Shown here piece after piece: positions 12,114 through 22,574 of a stretch of DNA of 64,000 nt. Position numbers and translations under genes: made by a program. Below the pieces are notes generated by a model. The model saw only the letters and a list, made by a program, of their open reading frames with translations, was not told the DNA's origin and ran no database searches. Source of the DNA: Myotis daubentonii. Its lineage: Eukaryota; Chordata; Mammalia; Chiroptera; Vespertilionidae. The stretch lies in the NCBI RefSeq assembly GCF_963259705.1, contig NC_081847.1, positions 89,856,546 to 89,920,545 on the forward strand, in the 5' to 3' direction. The stretch's first letter is position 1, and every line of letters starts with the position of its first letter.

Positions 12114-12324
12114 CAGTGGTCGGCAAACTGCGGCTCGTGAGCCACATGCGGCTCTTTGGCCCCTTGAGTGTGGCTCTTCCACAAAATACCAACTTCTGCG
12201 CATGGGCCACGAAGTTTCAATCTCACTGTACGTGCACGCCCGCATGTGGTATTTTGTGGAAGAGCCACACTCAAGGGGCCAAAGAGCCGCATGTGGCTCA
12301 TGAGCCGCCCTTTGCCGACCACTG
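12114..12324. mobile_element. hAT-type MITE, near-perfect palindrome
   Basis: Starts CAGTGGTCGGCAAACTGCGG and ends with the reverse complement (...TTTGCCGACCACTG). The inverted arms run about 80-90 bases each around a short centre. Ends of the form CAGTG...CACTG and a length near 211 bp fit non-autonomous hAT elements. I could not match an 8-bp target duplication. The ORFs on both strands come from the palindrome. Confidence 0.8.
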
Positions 12325-12361
12325 GCATAGACTCTAGTGGTTCTCAACTAGATTTCTCAAC

Positions 12362-12477
12362 TGTGGGAGCACACTGACCACCAGAGGGCAGCTCCTGCGT
12401 TGAGCATCTGCCCCCAGGTGATCAGTGCATGTCATAGCAACTGGTCATTTGGTCGCTTAGGCTTTTATATATTTAGA
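12362..12477 (-). mobile_element. HeliBat-type Helitron, 5'-end fragment
   Basis: Carries the 'ctgaccaccagagggcagctcctgcgttgagcatctgcccc' block and a diverged reverse 5' terminus 'cgcttaggcttttatatattta'. It directly abuts the complete 3' end of the next Helitron at 12478. Confidence 0.75.
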
Positions 12478-12937
12478 CTAGAGGCCCGGTGCACAAAAAT
12501 TTGTGCACTTGGGGGGGTTCCTCAGCCAGGCCAGTGCCCTCTCACAGTCTGGGACCCCTCAGGGGATGTCCACCTTTTGGATTAGGCCCGCTCCCTGGGG
12601 GGTTGGGGCTAACTGGCAGTCAGACATCCCTCTGGCAGCCCGGGAGCCCTCGGGGGATGTCCACTTGCCAGCGGGGAGCAGACCTAAGCTGCAGTCAGAC
12701 ATCGTTAGCGCTGCTGAGGATGTGGGAGAGGCTCCCACCACCACCGCTGTACTGGCAGCCATCAGCCTGGCTTCTGGCTGAGCAGAGCTCCCCCTGTGGG
12801 AGTGCACTGACCACCAGGGGGCAGCTCCTGCATTGAGTGTCTGCCCCCTGGTGGTCAGTGTGTGTCATAGTGACCAGTCATTCCCAGTCGTTCTGCTGTT
12901 AGGGTCAATTTGCATGTTACTCTTTTATTATATAGGA
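12478..12937 (-). mobile_element. HeliBat-type Helitron, unit 1 of a composite
   Basis: Reverse element. The 3' end reads CTAGAGGCCCGGTGCAC with the palindrome gtgcacaaaaatttgtgcac, and the 5' end is at 'tttattatatagga' near 12937. Contains the shared ACCAGGGGGCAG block. It is followed without a gap by a second unit. Confidence 0.92.
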
Positions 12938-13460
12938 CAGAGGCCTGGTGCATGGGTGGGGGCCGGCTGGTTTGCCCTGAAGGGTGTCCCAGATCAGGGT
13001 GGGGGTACCTGCTGGGGTGCCTGGCCAGCCTAGGTGAAGGGCTGATGGCTGTTTACAGGCTGGTCACAGCCCCTTCAGGGTGGCAGTCCCCGCTAGGGTG
13101 CCTGGCCAGCCTGGGTGAGGGGCTGATGGCTGTTTTCAGGCTGGCCACAGCCCCCAGCCACCCAAGCTCCTAGTGGAGGCTGGCTGGAAGCAGGTATCTG
13201 GGATTTATTTATCTTTTATAATTGAAACTTTGTTGCCTTGAGTGGAGGCTACAGCCAGCCAGGGCAGGCGGGAAATTTGGCTTCCTCCATCACTGGGACA
13301 ACAAGCCTCCTGCTTGCTCCAGCTTCCTGGCTGCCGGCAACCATTTGGGTTGGTTAATTTGCATATAGTCGCTCTGATTGGCAGGCATGGTTTGTGGGCA
13401 TAGCTTGTGAGTGTAGCGGAGGTATGGTCAATTTGCATATTTCTCTTTTATTAGATAAGA
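12938..13460 (-). mobile_element. HeliBat-type Helitron, unit 2 of a composite
   Basis: Begins 'cagaggcctggtgcatgggtggggg', a 3' end without the full hairpin, and ends with the reverse 5' terminus 'gcatatttctcttttattagataaga'. Contains two to three tandem copies of a 75-80-bp unit ('ctggccagcctgggtgaggggctgatggctgtt...'). Confidence 0.88.
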
Positions 13461-13610
13461 TGTGCATATCCCATGGACATAGACAATAGTGTAGTGAAGG
13501 CCTGGGGTGGGGCAGGTGCTGGGTGAAGAGGGAAAAGGGGGGATGGGTGGCACCTTTAATAATGTCAATAATAAAAATAAATGTTTAAAAATGTTTTAAA
13601 ATAAAATAAA
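13461..13610 (+). mobile_element. L1 3'-end fragment
   Basis: 'catggacatagacaatagtgtagtgaaggcctgggg...' followed by 'aataatgtcaataataaaaataaatg' and an A-rich end resembles the L1 3' UTR and tail. A similar copy lies at 39390. Confidence 0.65.
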
Positions 13611-13789
13611 GTAGAAGTAACTTTTTGAGTTATTTCCCAATCTGGTTGTGTGCTGATGTATAATACAACTGAGAAAAGAGTTTAAAACTCTTTATCCAAG
13701 TAACAAAGATATTTCCAAATATATTTTGCCCACTGATTTTCAAGGAATGATGTTAAAAAAAGAGAAAAGAGGATGAAAATGTGTGTGTG

Positions 13790-13813
13790 TGGGGTGGGGG
13801 GGGGGGGGGGGGA
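13790..13813. repeat. Poly-G tract
   Basis: A short TG run is followed by a run of about 18 G around 13794-13812. No quadruplex or function is claimed. Confidence 0.85.
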
Positions 13814-14090
13814 ATGAATCAGTTTAGCCAAATGGAAAATCTGATCCCCTTTTGCAAACTTCAAACTTGAATTGTATCTATCTTGTTTTCTAAGTTGAAT
13901 GTGTTCTTTATGGAAATTGACATTAAAAACAAAAGGATAGTTTTTAAAAAAAGTAATTGAAGACTGGCTAGTTTTTTCCCTTTTGGATTACACTCAGTTT
14001 AGTTGCAGATTGTAAAGTACAAAGTCACTTGAACTGAAATTCCGCATCCTATCACATGCTAACTTTGCCTCAAATAACAGCAGGCTTGTT

Positions 14091-14343
14091 ATTATTTTTG
14101 TTGTTAATCCTTGCCTGAGGATATTTTTCCATTGGTTTTTAGGGAGAGTGGAAGAGAGAGGGAAAGACAGAGAGAAACATCGATGCGAGAGAAACATATT
14201 GATTGGTTGCCTCCTACAGGAATTCCTACCAGGGCCCAGGCCGGGAGAAGCCTGCAACCAAGGTACATGCCCTTGACCAGAATCGAACCCGGGACCATTT
14301 GGTCCATAGGCCAACTCTATCCACTGAGCCAAAGTGGCTAGGC
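14091..14343 (-). mobile_element. Ves SINE
   Basis: Reverse SINE with 'cctgaggatatttttccattgg' tail region, 'gagagaaacatcgatgcgagagaaacat' body and head 'ccactgagccaaagtggctaggc'. Flanked by a perfect 10-bp duplication (caggcttgtt at 14081 and 14344). Confidence 0.95.
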
Positions 14344-14501
14344 CAGGCTTGTTTGTTTGTAATACTCGGTTTGTAACAAACATTTTACTTTTTATTATAA
14401 CGTAAGTAAAATGTGTCTCATGTTAGCAATTGTCTTTAAAAAATGTTTTCTGACATTATGTAAATAAAAACTCCTCTTTAAGAGTTTTTGATGATTTACA
14501 G

Positions 14502-14564
14502 GGTAGAGAAGACTTCTTGAAAAAAATCACTCGAAGTGAAGTGGCTAATGGAACGATACTTCAG
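14502..14564 (+). CDS. Host coiled-coil protein gene, exon B
   Basis: Short 63-bp exon (21 codons, phase 0 to 0) with acceptor atttacag and donor CAG|GTAATC. The translation begins GREDFLKKITRSEV and is charged and helical in character. It fits in phase between exon A (ends phase 0 at 6302) and exon C (starts phase 0 at 15920). The 8.2-kb intron before it holds three Ves SINEs, a composite Helitron and a hAT MITE. No domain can be assigned from so short a piece. Confidence 0.7.
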
Positions 14565-15145
14565 GTAATCCTAATTTGCTTTTAATATTTTATTCTTCCT
14601 TTAATTTGCATTTTACTTAGCATTTTAAATTGGTCTGTAATGAGGCCTGTTTTACTGCTTGGCTTGCAAGCCGGCAGCTTTCTCTGCGCGGCTGAGGACA
14701 GTTGCCCTCCATGGAGGACCAGCGTGTCTGGTCGCGCCGAAAGGGGCTGATCTCCGAGCTGTCTCGCATTCAGTGGCGTGATGGGACTGTCTACCAGTCC
14801 AGTGAAAGGGCAGAGGGAGCTTCTTGCTCAATGTCTCTTCCGTCTGCTTTGTGAGGATGCTACGTTTTCTTCACTTTTAGTGTCTTTCCCTTGAACTTCC
14901 TTATTTAACGTTGAAAGAAAAATATGCTGTGATTTTTCTATGTAAAACAAAATTGAGAGTGAAGCATTATAGCTATAAAATCAGTTTTAATTATTTTTTT
15001 AATATTTATCTACACCATATACATATTCTTTGAAGCCCAGATTGGGTGTTCTGATCCCTGGCATCTTTCTAGAATGTCTCCCCTTCAAAATACATAAATA
15101 TTTGAAATTATTGTTATAGGAATACTAAAATCAAGAGACAAAACA
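14565..15145. other. Intron sequence, nothing recognised
   Basis: Between exon B and a Ves SINE. A more GC-rich, CpG-containing patch at about 14640-14830 has no open frame of note. Confidence 0.4.
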
Positions 15146-15366
15146 GCCCTAACTGGTTTGGCTCAGAGGATAGAGTGTCGGCCTGCGGACTCTTGGGTCC
15201 CAGGTTCGATTCCAGTCAAGGGCATGTACCTTGGTTGCGGGCGCATCCCCAGTGGGGAGGTGTGCAGGAGGCAGCTGATCGATGTTTCTCTCTCATTGAT
15301 GTTTCTAACTCTCTATCCCTTTCCCTTCCTTTCTGTAAAAAAATCAATAAAATATATTTTTTAAAA
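15146..15366 (+). mobile_element. Ves SINE (recent)
   Basis: Forward SINE from gccctaactggtttggctcag to 'caataaaatatatttttta'. A perfect 13-bp duplication (aagagacaaaaca at 15133-15145 and 15367-15379) brackets it. Confidence 0.97.
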
Positions 15367-15468
15367 AAGAGACAAAACAATTCAAAAGTGTTACTTTTCG
15401 AGATGATTTGAGATTATCTGCACTTCTGGTCCTCTTTGAAAGAAACACACATTTTGGAATTTCTTCTA

Positions 15469-15546
15469 TTAGGAAATTTGACATTTTCAAACATATAAAG
15501 CATTGTTTCTCTTCTTCCATATGTTTGAAAATGCCAAATTTCCTAA
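15469..15546. repeat. Imperfect hairpin, 28-nt arms
   Basis: The arm at 15469-15496 (ttaggaaatttgacattttc...) pairs with 15519-15546 (...gaaaatgccaaatttcctaa) with one mismatch and a 22-nt loop. The size and shape resemble a small MITE or a pre-miRNA-like hairpin. It lies in the intron between exons B and C. No terminal sequence of a known family was recognised. Confidence 0.8.
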
Positions 15547-15919
15547 TTTATTTGCATATTTAATCTATAATCTCTCAGCTCTTTTTGCTTAATATTTTGT
15601 TATTAACTTATTATCGATGGGTTTTCTTTGGTCTTCGATTTCAGGAATTAACATATATTTCAATATTTATTGTTAGTGTGTTCTCTAACCTTACGATCTT
15701 CTAATATTTACTTAAGAACATTTGATTTTTATTGTTCATCGATATTTTTCTCATCTTTTAAAAAATAACTGTACACGCTTTACATTGGTTATATTTATAC
15801 CTGTTGCTTTTAATGGTGGCATTTATTTTCAAATAACAGCAAATATTCCTGCCTGAGGGGGACAATAAATGTCTAGGTAATTAATAACTGAATGAACTGC
15901 TTTACATCTTTGCTGGCAG

Positions 15920-16081
15920 AAAAAACTGTTTTCCCTGCAAGAAGAAGAGCAGCTTGAGAGGGAGGAGCTCTTAAGGAGGATAGCGATCTACTCCCTGACC
16001 CTGGCAGAAATAGAGGAGCCTCTGCTTCAGATGGAAGAAAATGCGGAGCAAATCAAAGCTCTCCACAAAGAACACTTCAGT
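15920..16081 (+). CDS. Host coiled-coil protein gene, exon C
   Basis: A 162-bp exon (54 codons, phase 0 to 0) with acceptor tgctggcag and donor AGT|GTAAGC. The open frame starts KKLFSLQEEEQLEREELLRR and continues with alternating hydrophobic and acidic/basic residues (IEEPLLQMEENAEQIKALHK), a strong coiled-coil pattern. It fits directly between exon B and exon D. No transmembrane or catalytic motif is visible. This is one of the clearest exons of the gene; the family remains unassigned. Confidence 0.82.
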
Positions 16082-17173
16082 GTAAGCATCTCCCGTTAAT
16101 CCAGACACCGATTTTCAGGAATGCTTAGGTTGACAAAGCATGGGTGTGGTGGTAGATTATTACTTGGAAAATTGTGATTTCACCTAGGAAGACATAGACT
16201 CGTGGGCAGAATAAGTAACTCTTTCATGAGTCCACAACTGAGCTACAGTGGAATTCCACAGAAGGGCTCTGAATGCCGCAACCTGGAACCTTATTCTGTC
16301 TCTTCGAGTACACTTAGGAAACACAGTTTTCCAATAGGTGAGTAGTGATCTATTGGGTGTGATTGCCCTCTCTGGCAGATTTAATTCAGAGTCTTCACTG
16401 CTCATTAATAAAACTAAAGCTGTCTTTACTCAAATATAAAATAGAGTGCATCTTGACATTTTCATGGTAAATGTTGGATGCGTGTAGAAAACAGCGAGGG
16501 TGAAAAATAAAGCAAATGTCGATAAAATATTTTCAAAACAAGTTCATGGCAGTAACTGATATTACCCGCCCTTCCCAAGGAAATATTTAGTAGAAAAATA
16601 TGTGTACATCATGTCATTAGTCTTTTGGAGAATAGAGGGTGTGGTAAGAGTTATACATTCTCGTCTTTAGCTGCCGGGAGTATATACATATTCATTTGGG
16701 CCATTTTGACAACAGGATTTTTTTTTTTTTTATCATTGCAAATGACGGTGTAACTTTATATTGTTAGACTTTAATAATTTTCAGGTTTTCTGTATTTTAA
16801 AATCTTTGTGATCTGCAAAGTGTTCCTAATATGAAAGTTTATTTTGAGCCTCAAAGCCTCTCTATGGAATAGGCAAGAGAAAGAAGAGAAAGTTTAACTG
16901 TATCATAACTTGAGAAAACTTGAGCCTAAATGCAAGAGGCGGGTTGTACAAGTCCATGAAGCGTGGACACAGCCAATGCTGGGTAGGCTTCTAAATGCTT
17001 ATCATCGAGCTCATGTAACTAACAACAAGTGAGAGAAATGATTTCAGTAAGGACTCCTCCTCACATCAATGATAGAAATTTATTAATTGCATCAAAAGCC
17101 TCAGTACAGTCATCTGAGGCTGATAATGAATTCCAGAAAAGTTGAATGACTTTCGTTTCCCCTTATTTTATAA
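16082..17173. other. Intron sequence, nothing recognised
   Basis: AT-rich DNA with a T-run at about 16723. The chance ORF on the - strand at 16184-16405 has no support. Confidence 0.4.
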
Positions 17174-17643
17174 CTAGGGGCCCGGTGCACAAAAATTTGT
17201 GCACTCAGCGGGGAGGGGGTCCCTCAGCCCGGCCTGTGCCCTCTCACAGTCTGGGACCCCTCGGGGGATGACCACCTGCTGGCTTAGGCCTGCTCCCCGG
17301 GGGATTGGGCCTAAGCTGGCAAGCAGACATCCCTCTGGCAGCCCGGCCACCCTCAGGGGATGTCCACTTGCCAGCGGGGAGCAGACATAAGCCACAGTCA
17401 TACATCCTTAGCGCTGCTGAGGAGGCAGGAGAGGCTCCCCTCACCACCACTGTACTGGCAGCCATCAGCCTGGCTTGTGGCTGAGCAGAGCTCCCCCATG
17501 TGGGAGCACCCTGACCACCAGAGGGCAGCTCCTGCATTGAGCGTCTGCCCCCTGGTGGTCAGTGTGTGTCATAGTGACCAGTCATTCCCAGTCATTCTGC
17601 TGTTAGGGTCAGTTTGCATATTACTCTTTTACTATATAGAATA
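17174..17643 (-). mobile_element. HeliBat-type Helitron, unit 1 of a composite
   Basis: Reverse element: 3' end CTAGGGGCCCGGTGCAC with hairpin gtgcacaaaaatttgtgcac, shared 'ctgaccaccagagggcagctcc' block, and reverse 5' end 'ttactcttttactatatagaa'. Abuts unit 2. Same architecture as 12478-13460. Confidence 0.92.
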
Positions 17644-18426
17644 GAGGCCTTGTACACGGGTGGCGGCCGGCTGGTTTGCCCTGAAGAGTGTCCCGGATCA
17701 GGGTGGGGGTCCCGTTTGGGTGCCTGGCCAGCCTGGATGAGGGGATGATGGCTGTTTGCAGCTGGTCACACCCCCTTCAGGGTGGGGATCCCCACTGGGG
17801 TGCCTGGCCAGCCTGGGTGAGGGGCTTATGGCTGTTTTCAGGCTGGCCACACCTCCTTTAGGGTGGGGGTCCCCACTGGGGTGCCTGGCCAGTCTGGGTG
17901 AGGGGCTGAGGGCTGTTTTCAGGCTGGCTGGCGACTGAAGCTCCCAGCCTCTCCTTTTTTTCTTTTTTTTTTTTCTGGGATTTATTTACCTTCTATAATT
18001 GAAGCTTTGTTGCTGTCACTGGAGCTGAGAGCTGGCTCATGCTCGCTCCAGCTCTGAGGCCACGGCCTGCTGAAAGCAGGTATCTTGGGTTTGTTTAGCT
18101 TCCAAAATTGAAACTTTGTTGCCATCACTGGATCTAAGAGCTGGCTCCAGCTCCGTGGCCACGGTCAGCTGAAAGCAGGTATCTGGGGTTTGTTTAGCTT
18201 CTATAATTGAAACTTTGTTGCTTTCGGAGCTCAGAGCTGGGCCACGGCAAGCGGGGAACCTTGGCTTCCTCCATCACTGGAGCAAGCAAGTCTCCTGCTT
18301 GCTTCAGCTGCGTGGCTGCCGGCTGCCATCTTTGTTGGCAGTTAATTTGCATATCGCCCTGATTAGCCCATGGGAAGCGTAGTGAAGGTATGGTCAATTA
18401 CCCTTTTTGTCTTTTATTAGATAGGA
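17644..18426 (-). mobile_element. HeliBat-type Helitron, unit 2 of a composite
   Basis: Starts 'tagaggccttgtacacgggtggcgg' without the complete hairpin and ends 'gtcttttattagatagga'. Carries about four tandem copies of the 'tgcctggccagcctgggtgaggggct' unit, then three copies of 'gctttataattgaaactttgttgc'-like sequence with 'gagctgg'. Confidence 0.88.
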
Positions 18427-18571
18427 TAGCCATTGTTTTATATCTTCTTGTAGTCAATTATTTTTGTTTTTATTATGTCTTAATAGTTATAAATGATAAG
18501 AACTTGTATTTAGCATAAACCTTTGGGAAGAATGAGTTTTTTTATACATTTTCTTTAATGATTATTGATTA

Positions 18572-18888
18572 CTAGAGGCTCATTGCTTAAAATTTGTGCA
18601 CTCTGCGGGCGGGGTGGGAGGGGCCCTCAGCCTGTCCTGTGCCCTCTCGCAGTCCAGAAGCCCTCAGACGTCCTTAGCGCTGCCACAGAAAGGGGAGAGA
18701 CTCCTACTACCACTGCTGAACTTGCCAACCATGAGCCCAACTTCTGGCTGAGCGGCTCTCGGGAGCGTACTGACCACCAGGGGGCAGCTCCTGTGTTGAG
18801 CATCTGCCCCCTGGTTGTCAGTGCCCCTTATAGCAACTGGTTGTTCCATTGTTCGGTTGATTTGCATATTAGCTTTTATTATATAGGA
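18572..18888 (-). mobile_element. HeliBat-type Helitron, complete short copy
   Basis: CTAG 3' end at 18572 with a degraded hairpin (ttgcttaaaatttgtgcac), the 'ccaccagggggcagctcctg' block, and the reverse 5' terminus 'ttagcttttattatatagga' at 18888. The flanks a (left) and t (right) fit A|T insertion. Confidence 0.9.
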
Positions 18889-19200
18889 TTTGTATTTGGA
18901 GTTTTACTTTTGGTTAAAAGATTTTAAATATTGTGATGAATATTTGTCATTTCTATGTGAGTTTATTAGTGTTTGTTACTTAGCTAAAATTGATATGGTT
19001 TGGTTTTCTCAGGTAATTCAATTTGAATGTTGGGATTGTGGCTATCATAGTATGTTTTCGTAATTCATGTGTGATGCTCCTTTCCCTCTATATCAAAATA
19101 TACATTGTTGTTACTAGAATGTCGCTTGAGAACTATTTGACCTAAACCAGGATAATTGGATTGTAAATGCACCACATCTTAATTTCTGAATGTCTCCCAG

Positions 19201-19314
19201 AGACTAGGTGATATCGTTGCAAAGAGAGAAGATGTTAAAATAAATGTGGAAAGAACAAAGGAAAAATTGCAAATAAAGGGGAAGAAAACCCAAGAAGCAC
19301 TAATAAAAACTGAG
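19201..19314 (+). CDS. Host coiled-coil protein gene, exon D
   Basis: A 114-bp exon (38 codons, phase 0 to 0) with acceptor tgtctcccag and consensus donor GAG|GTAAGA. The translation begins RLGDIVAKREDVKINVERTK and is Lys/Glu-rich and helical. Only a 431-bp intron separates it from exon E, so the two are probably always transcribed and spliced together. It continues the coiled coil from exon C without a gap in phase. Confidence 0.82.
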
Positions 19315-19387
19315 GTAAGAAATTTAATATGCAAAGAATTTCAATTTACACTTTATGCCAATGAAAACTATTAAAGCACATTTTATT

Positions 19388-19627
19388 TTAGATGGATGCC
19401 CCTCATTCCTAACTGGTTGACTAAATTGGTTCTGCATGTGCTTATGTGAGAGAGAGGAAGAGAGAGAAAAACATGGATGTGAGAACGCAACATTGATAGT
19501 CTGCCCCCTGCACACACCCTCTCAGGGGAAGCCAAGCCCATGACACAGGCATGTGCCCGACCAGGAACAGGACCTGCAGCCCCGGTGCACGGGACGATGC
19601 CCAACCAACTGAGCCCGCCAGGGCAGT
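19388..19627 (-). mobile_element. Diverged tRNA-derived SINE (older Ves-like)
   Basis: 'gttctgcatgtgcttatgtgagagagaggaagagag', 'gagaacgcaacattgatagtctgccccctgca', and a head 'gatgcccaaccaactgagcccgccagggca'. It differs from the common Ves body and shares its variant with the copy at 20313. Sits in the short intron between exons D and E. Confidence 0.75.
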
Positions 19628-19745
19628 TCCTGCTTTTATTGATAAAATGTTACTATTTGCCTTTCATTGTTCATGTGGCCAAACGTAATTTCCCCCCTAA
19701 ATCCCAAGAATTTAACATAAAACATCTCTGAATATTTTTTTCCAG

Positions 19746-19891
19746 GCAGAACACTCAGTAATTTTTGGTGAAATAGAGGCAGCTAAAAATAAAACAGCTT
19801 TTTATCAAGATAAAATAACTACATTGAATAAGGAACTAGAAGAAAGAGAAAAGGCAAGGATCATTTTAAATGAGCTACTGGACATTCTGAG
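19746..19891 (+). CDS. Host coiled-coil protein gene, exon E
   Basis: A 146-bp exon (48 codons plus 2 bases) with acceptor ttttttccag and donor AG|GTAACT. The frame reads AEHSVIFGEIEAAKNKTAFY and onward through KELEEREKARIILNELLDIL, clear coiled-coil heptads. It ends in phase 2, and the first base of exon F at 31237 completes an Arg codon. The following intron is 11.3 kb, of which 7.8 kb is the antisense provirus. Confidence 0.82.
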
Positions 19892-21218
19892 GTAACTTCT
19901 TAAATTGTATCAAAATAGTACATGTTTAATATATTGTTTATAAAACAGATCATTCCTATTTTAAACAATCCATATTTTCTATCATAGTTTGATGTGGAAT
20001 ATACATGTGCTATTAGATCATTTTGACTTAAAAACAAAATCATAAACTGCTTTTATTTTTCATTACTCCCCCATGTTTATTTCAGTTTGAATCACTGCAG
20101 ATGCTTCTATTTTTGCAAGTATAACAACTTTTATTTCTTATGAACTTAATAAACCTTCCCACGAATGTTGGTATTTCTCATTTAGATGATATGGTTAATA
20201 CATGGTTGTGCACACACTTTTTAAACAAGTTCTGAAGGAAGAGTTTAGAAATAGGTATTCTACAAAACCTCCTCTGCTTTATTCAGAAGCCTCTCACCCA
20301 GTCCCCTCATTTCTAACTGGTTACACCGAATTGATTCTGCATGTGCTTATGGGAGAGAGAGGAAGGGACAGGAAGAGAGAAACATCGATGTGAGAGCGCC
20401 ACATGGGTAGGCTGCCCCCGGCACGCCCCTCATGGCCCAGGCTGAGGAGAGCCGGTGGCTGCGGGCAGCGGTGCGCTGAGAAACCCTGGCGGATGCGTAG
20501 ACCCCACTCAGCGCTCTCCTAGTGTTCATTCGCTCCCCCGGCTCTCATTCCCTACTTTGTCACACAGCGAGGACAGGGCTCGGGGGCTGTTGAAGGAATA
20601 GCACTGGTCACCCTGAGGGTATTACTCTGATTTAAATAGAGAAGGCCGACACGGCATTAGCAAAGTCACGGCCCCCAAGAGATCCAGTGTCAGAGCAACA
20701 CTGATGCACAGCCCAGTGCCATACACCTGGGTGGAGTCAAGTCAACAGGAATTCGTTCAGCTACTACCAGCGGGTAAAAACGTACCGCCCGATGATCAGA
20801 TGCGATATCTGAACATGACCAACCATGCTCAGCATATCGCATCAGAAGGCAAGGGGGCATGGCTGCACTGGTCTACTGTGAAAGGCATTGATCTACATTG
20901 TTTCTCATCTGTAAGAGTATTTGGGGGCTCAAGGGTATCAGCCTCAAAGTGTATAATTCGCATTAAACTTGTAAGGATCTAACTCAGGAGCTGAAGATTT
21001 CTTTCCTTCAGGACTCTTACCACTTCAGTCCTCACATGTCTTCCGTCCTCTGCCTACATGACAGTGCTGTTGAGGCAAGAGTGCTCACGAGTGCACTTTG
21101 CTCTAAGAACAGAGCAGGATAGTGCAGGAAATCTTTGCCCCTCACCCCCTCCAGCTCTCACAACAGACCCCTTACATTTTGTAATAGCGCCCCCGTATGA
21201 ATGCCAAGGAAACAGAAG
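19892..21218. other. Intron sequence with one older SINE fragment
   Basis: Apart from the SINE relic at 20313-20480 nothing was recognised. The + strand ORF at 20704-20982 has no splice, domain or codon support and I treat it as chance. Confidence 0.4.
20313..20480 (-). mobile_element. Diverged tRNA-derived SINE fragment
   Basis: Shares with the copy at 19388 the variant tail 'ctaactggtt...gattctgcatgtgcttatgggagagag' and 'catcgatgtgagagcgccacat'. The head side is degraded. Confidence 0.65.
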
Positions 21219-21372
21219 CCAGGAAGTTGCTCAGTGGGTGAGTGCCTACCTAGGAACCAGGAGGTCAAGGTTTGATTCCCAGTCAGGGCACATTCTCTCT
21301 CATCATTGATGTTTCTATCCGTCTCTTCCTCTCTCTTCCCCTCTAAAATCAGTAAAAATATATTTTAAAAAT
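21219..21372 (+). mobile_element. Ves SINE with internal deletion
   Basis: Head 'gaagttgctcagtgggtgagtgcctacctaggaaccaggaggtc', then 'cagtcagggcac' joined directly to 'attctctctcatcattgatgtttct' and the AATA-rich tail. The middle of the SINE is absent. Confidence 0.88.
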
Positions 21373-22342
21373 GTCAAGTGGGAAAGTAGACCTTCAAGTG
21401 TCTGAAGACAGTTTTTAGAGAGACAAAACCTACAAATGCAAAACAATGGAAATATGTGGATAAAAATAAGCATGTTCATAAAAAGAATAGAAATAATAGC
21501 TATCAAGGCTACCCTTGGCTCTCATTAAATGTGTACAATTGTTTCTTAACTAGAAAGTAAAAGGATCCAAACCCATACTTACAGGACTTCAGAGTTGTTC
21601 TTTTTACCACTCTGAGGAAGGAAACACTTTCCCTACATACATATACATGTACACATATAGTATATGTAACATGTATAACTAATAAAACGCTATACTGCAT
21701 ATAATCTCATATCAAAATAGTGTCGAGGATAAAGTGTGTGTGGTCAAGATACAGGGATGTTTGCTGGGGGCAGCGCTGTGAGAATTTTTTGGTTTTGGTC
21801 AGACCTGCCCCTCTCTGAATTTCACTGTTGAGTCCAGCAGCACAGACAGAACAGGATTTGAATTCTGGTTCTGTCATTTACTCATTGGCTTACACGAGCT
21901 AATTATGCAGTAGTTGAGGTTCCTCATCTGCAAATTGGTATACTAATTATTTTTTCATAGGGCTGTGGTTGGCTTGAATGAGATAGTGCACTAGTCAAAG
22001 CACTTTAACATTTTAGCTCCTCCAAACATTTCGTCCTGCTGTCTTTGTGGCTGACTGTGCAACTTCCTGTCCCGGTGAAGGCGAAGATGAATGTGGGCAG
22101 CAGGACCGCGCCGAGCTGTGGCAGCTCTGCTGATCCTGGACCCTGGTTGCTGCCCAGCTCTGGGAATTCTTTCTAAAGCATACTGATTGTCTGCAGTATT
22201 GTTTTAAGCACTTTCTCATGCTTATTCTACTAGTATTGCATTATACATCAGTACCGATGTCACCATAAAGATCAGCCTACCGCTTTGTCATGATGTACTT
22301 AGTTGCATATGACAGAATACACACAGACATGTTCATGCATAC
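21373..22342. other. Intron sequence, nothing recognised
   Basis: Unique-looking DNA between a SINE and a microsatellite. Short ORFs on the - strand have no support. Confidence 0.4.
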
Positions 22343-22363
22343 ATGCGCGTGTGCGTGCACGCG

Positions 22364-22403
<40 letters not shown>
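22343..22403. repeat. Alternating GC/CA microsatellite
   Basis: Continuous alternating purine-pyrimidine: tgcgcgtgtgcgtgcacgcgc then (GC)n and (AC)n. Such tracts can adopt Z-DNA. It ends about 165 bp from the proviral insertion site. Confidence 0.92.
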
Positions 22404-22404
<1 letters not shown>

Positions 22405-22568
22405 CAGCTTAAGCAATAGGGGAGGCTCTCACGTGCCAGCAGGCCCTGGGTGAGGTGAGCTGCAGATGGGTTGATGCAGCAGCTCAGCACCAGGTGCTCA
22501 TTCGTTGTCTCTTCCTTACATCTGTTGGCAGCAACTGTGAGAACATGACTCCTTGGTTACAGTTAGTG

Positions 22569-22574
22569 ATTGTG
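22569..22574. repeat. Provirus target duplication, left copy
   Basis: attgtg immediately before the TG of the left LTR. It is identical to 30352-30357. A 6-bp duplication is normal for betaretroviral integrases. Confidence 0.95.
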
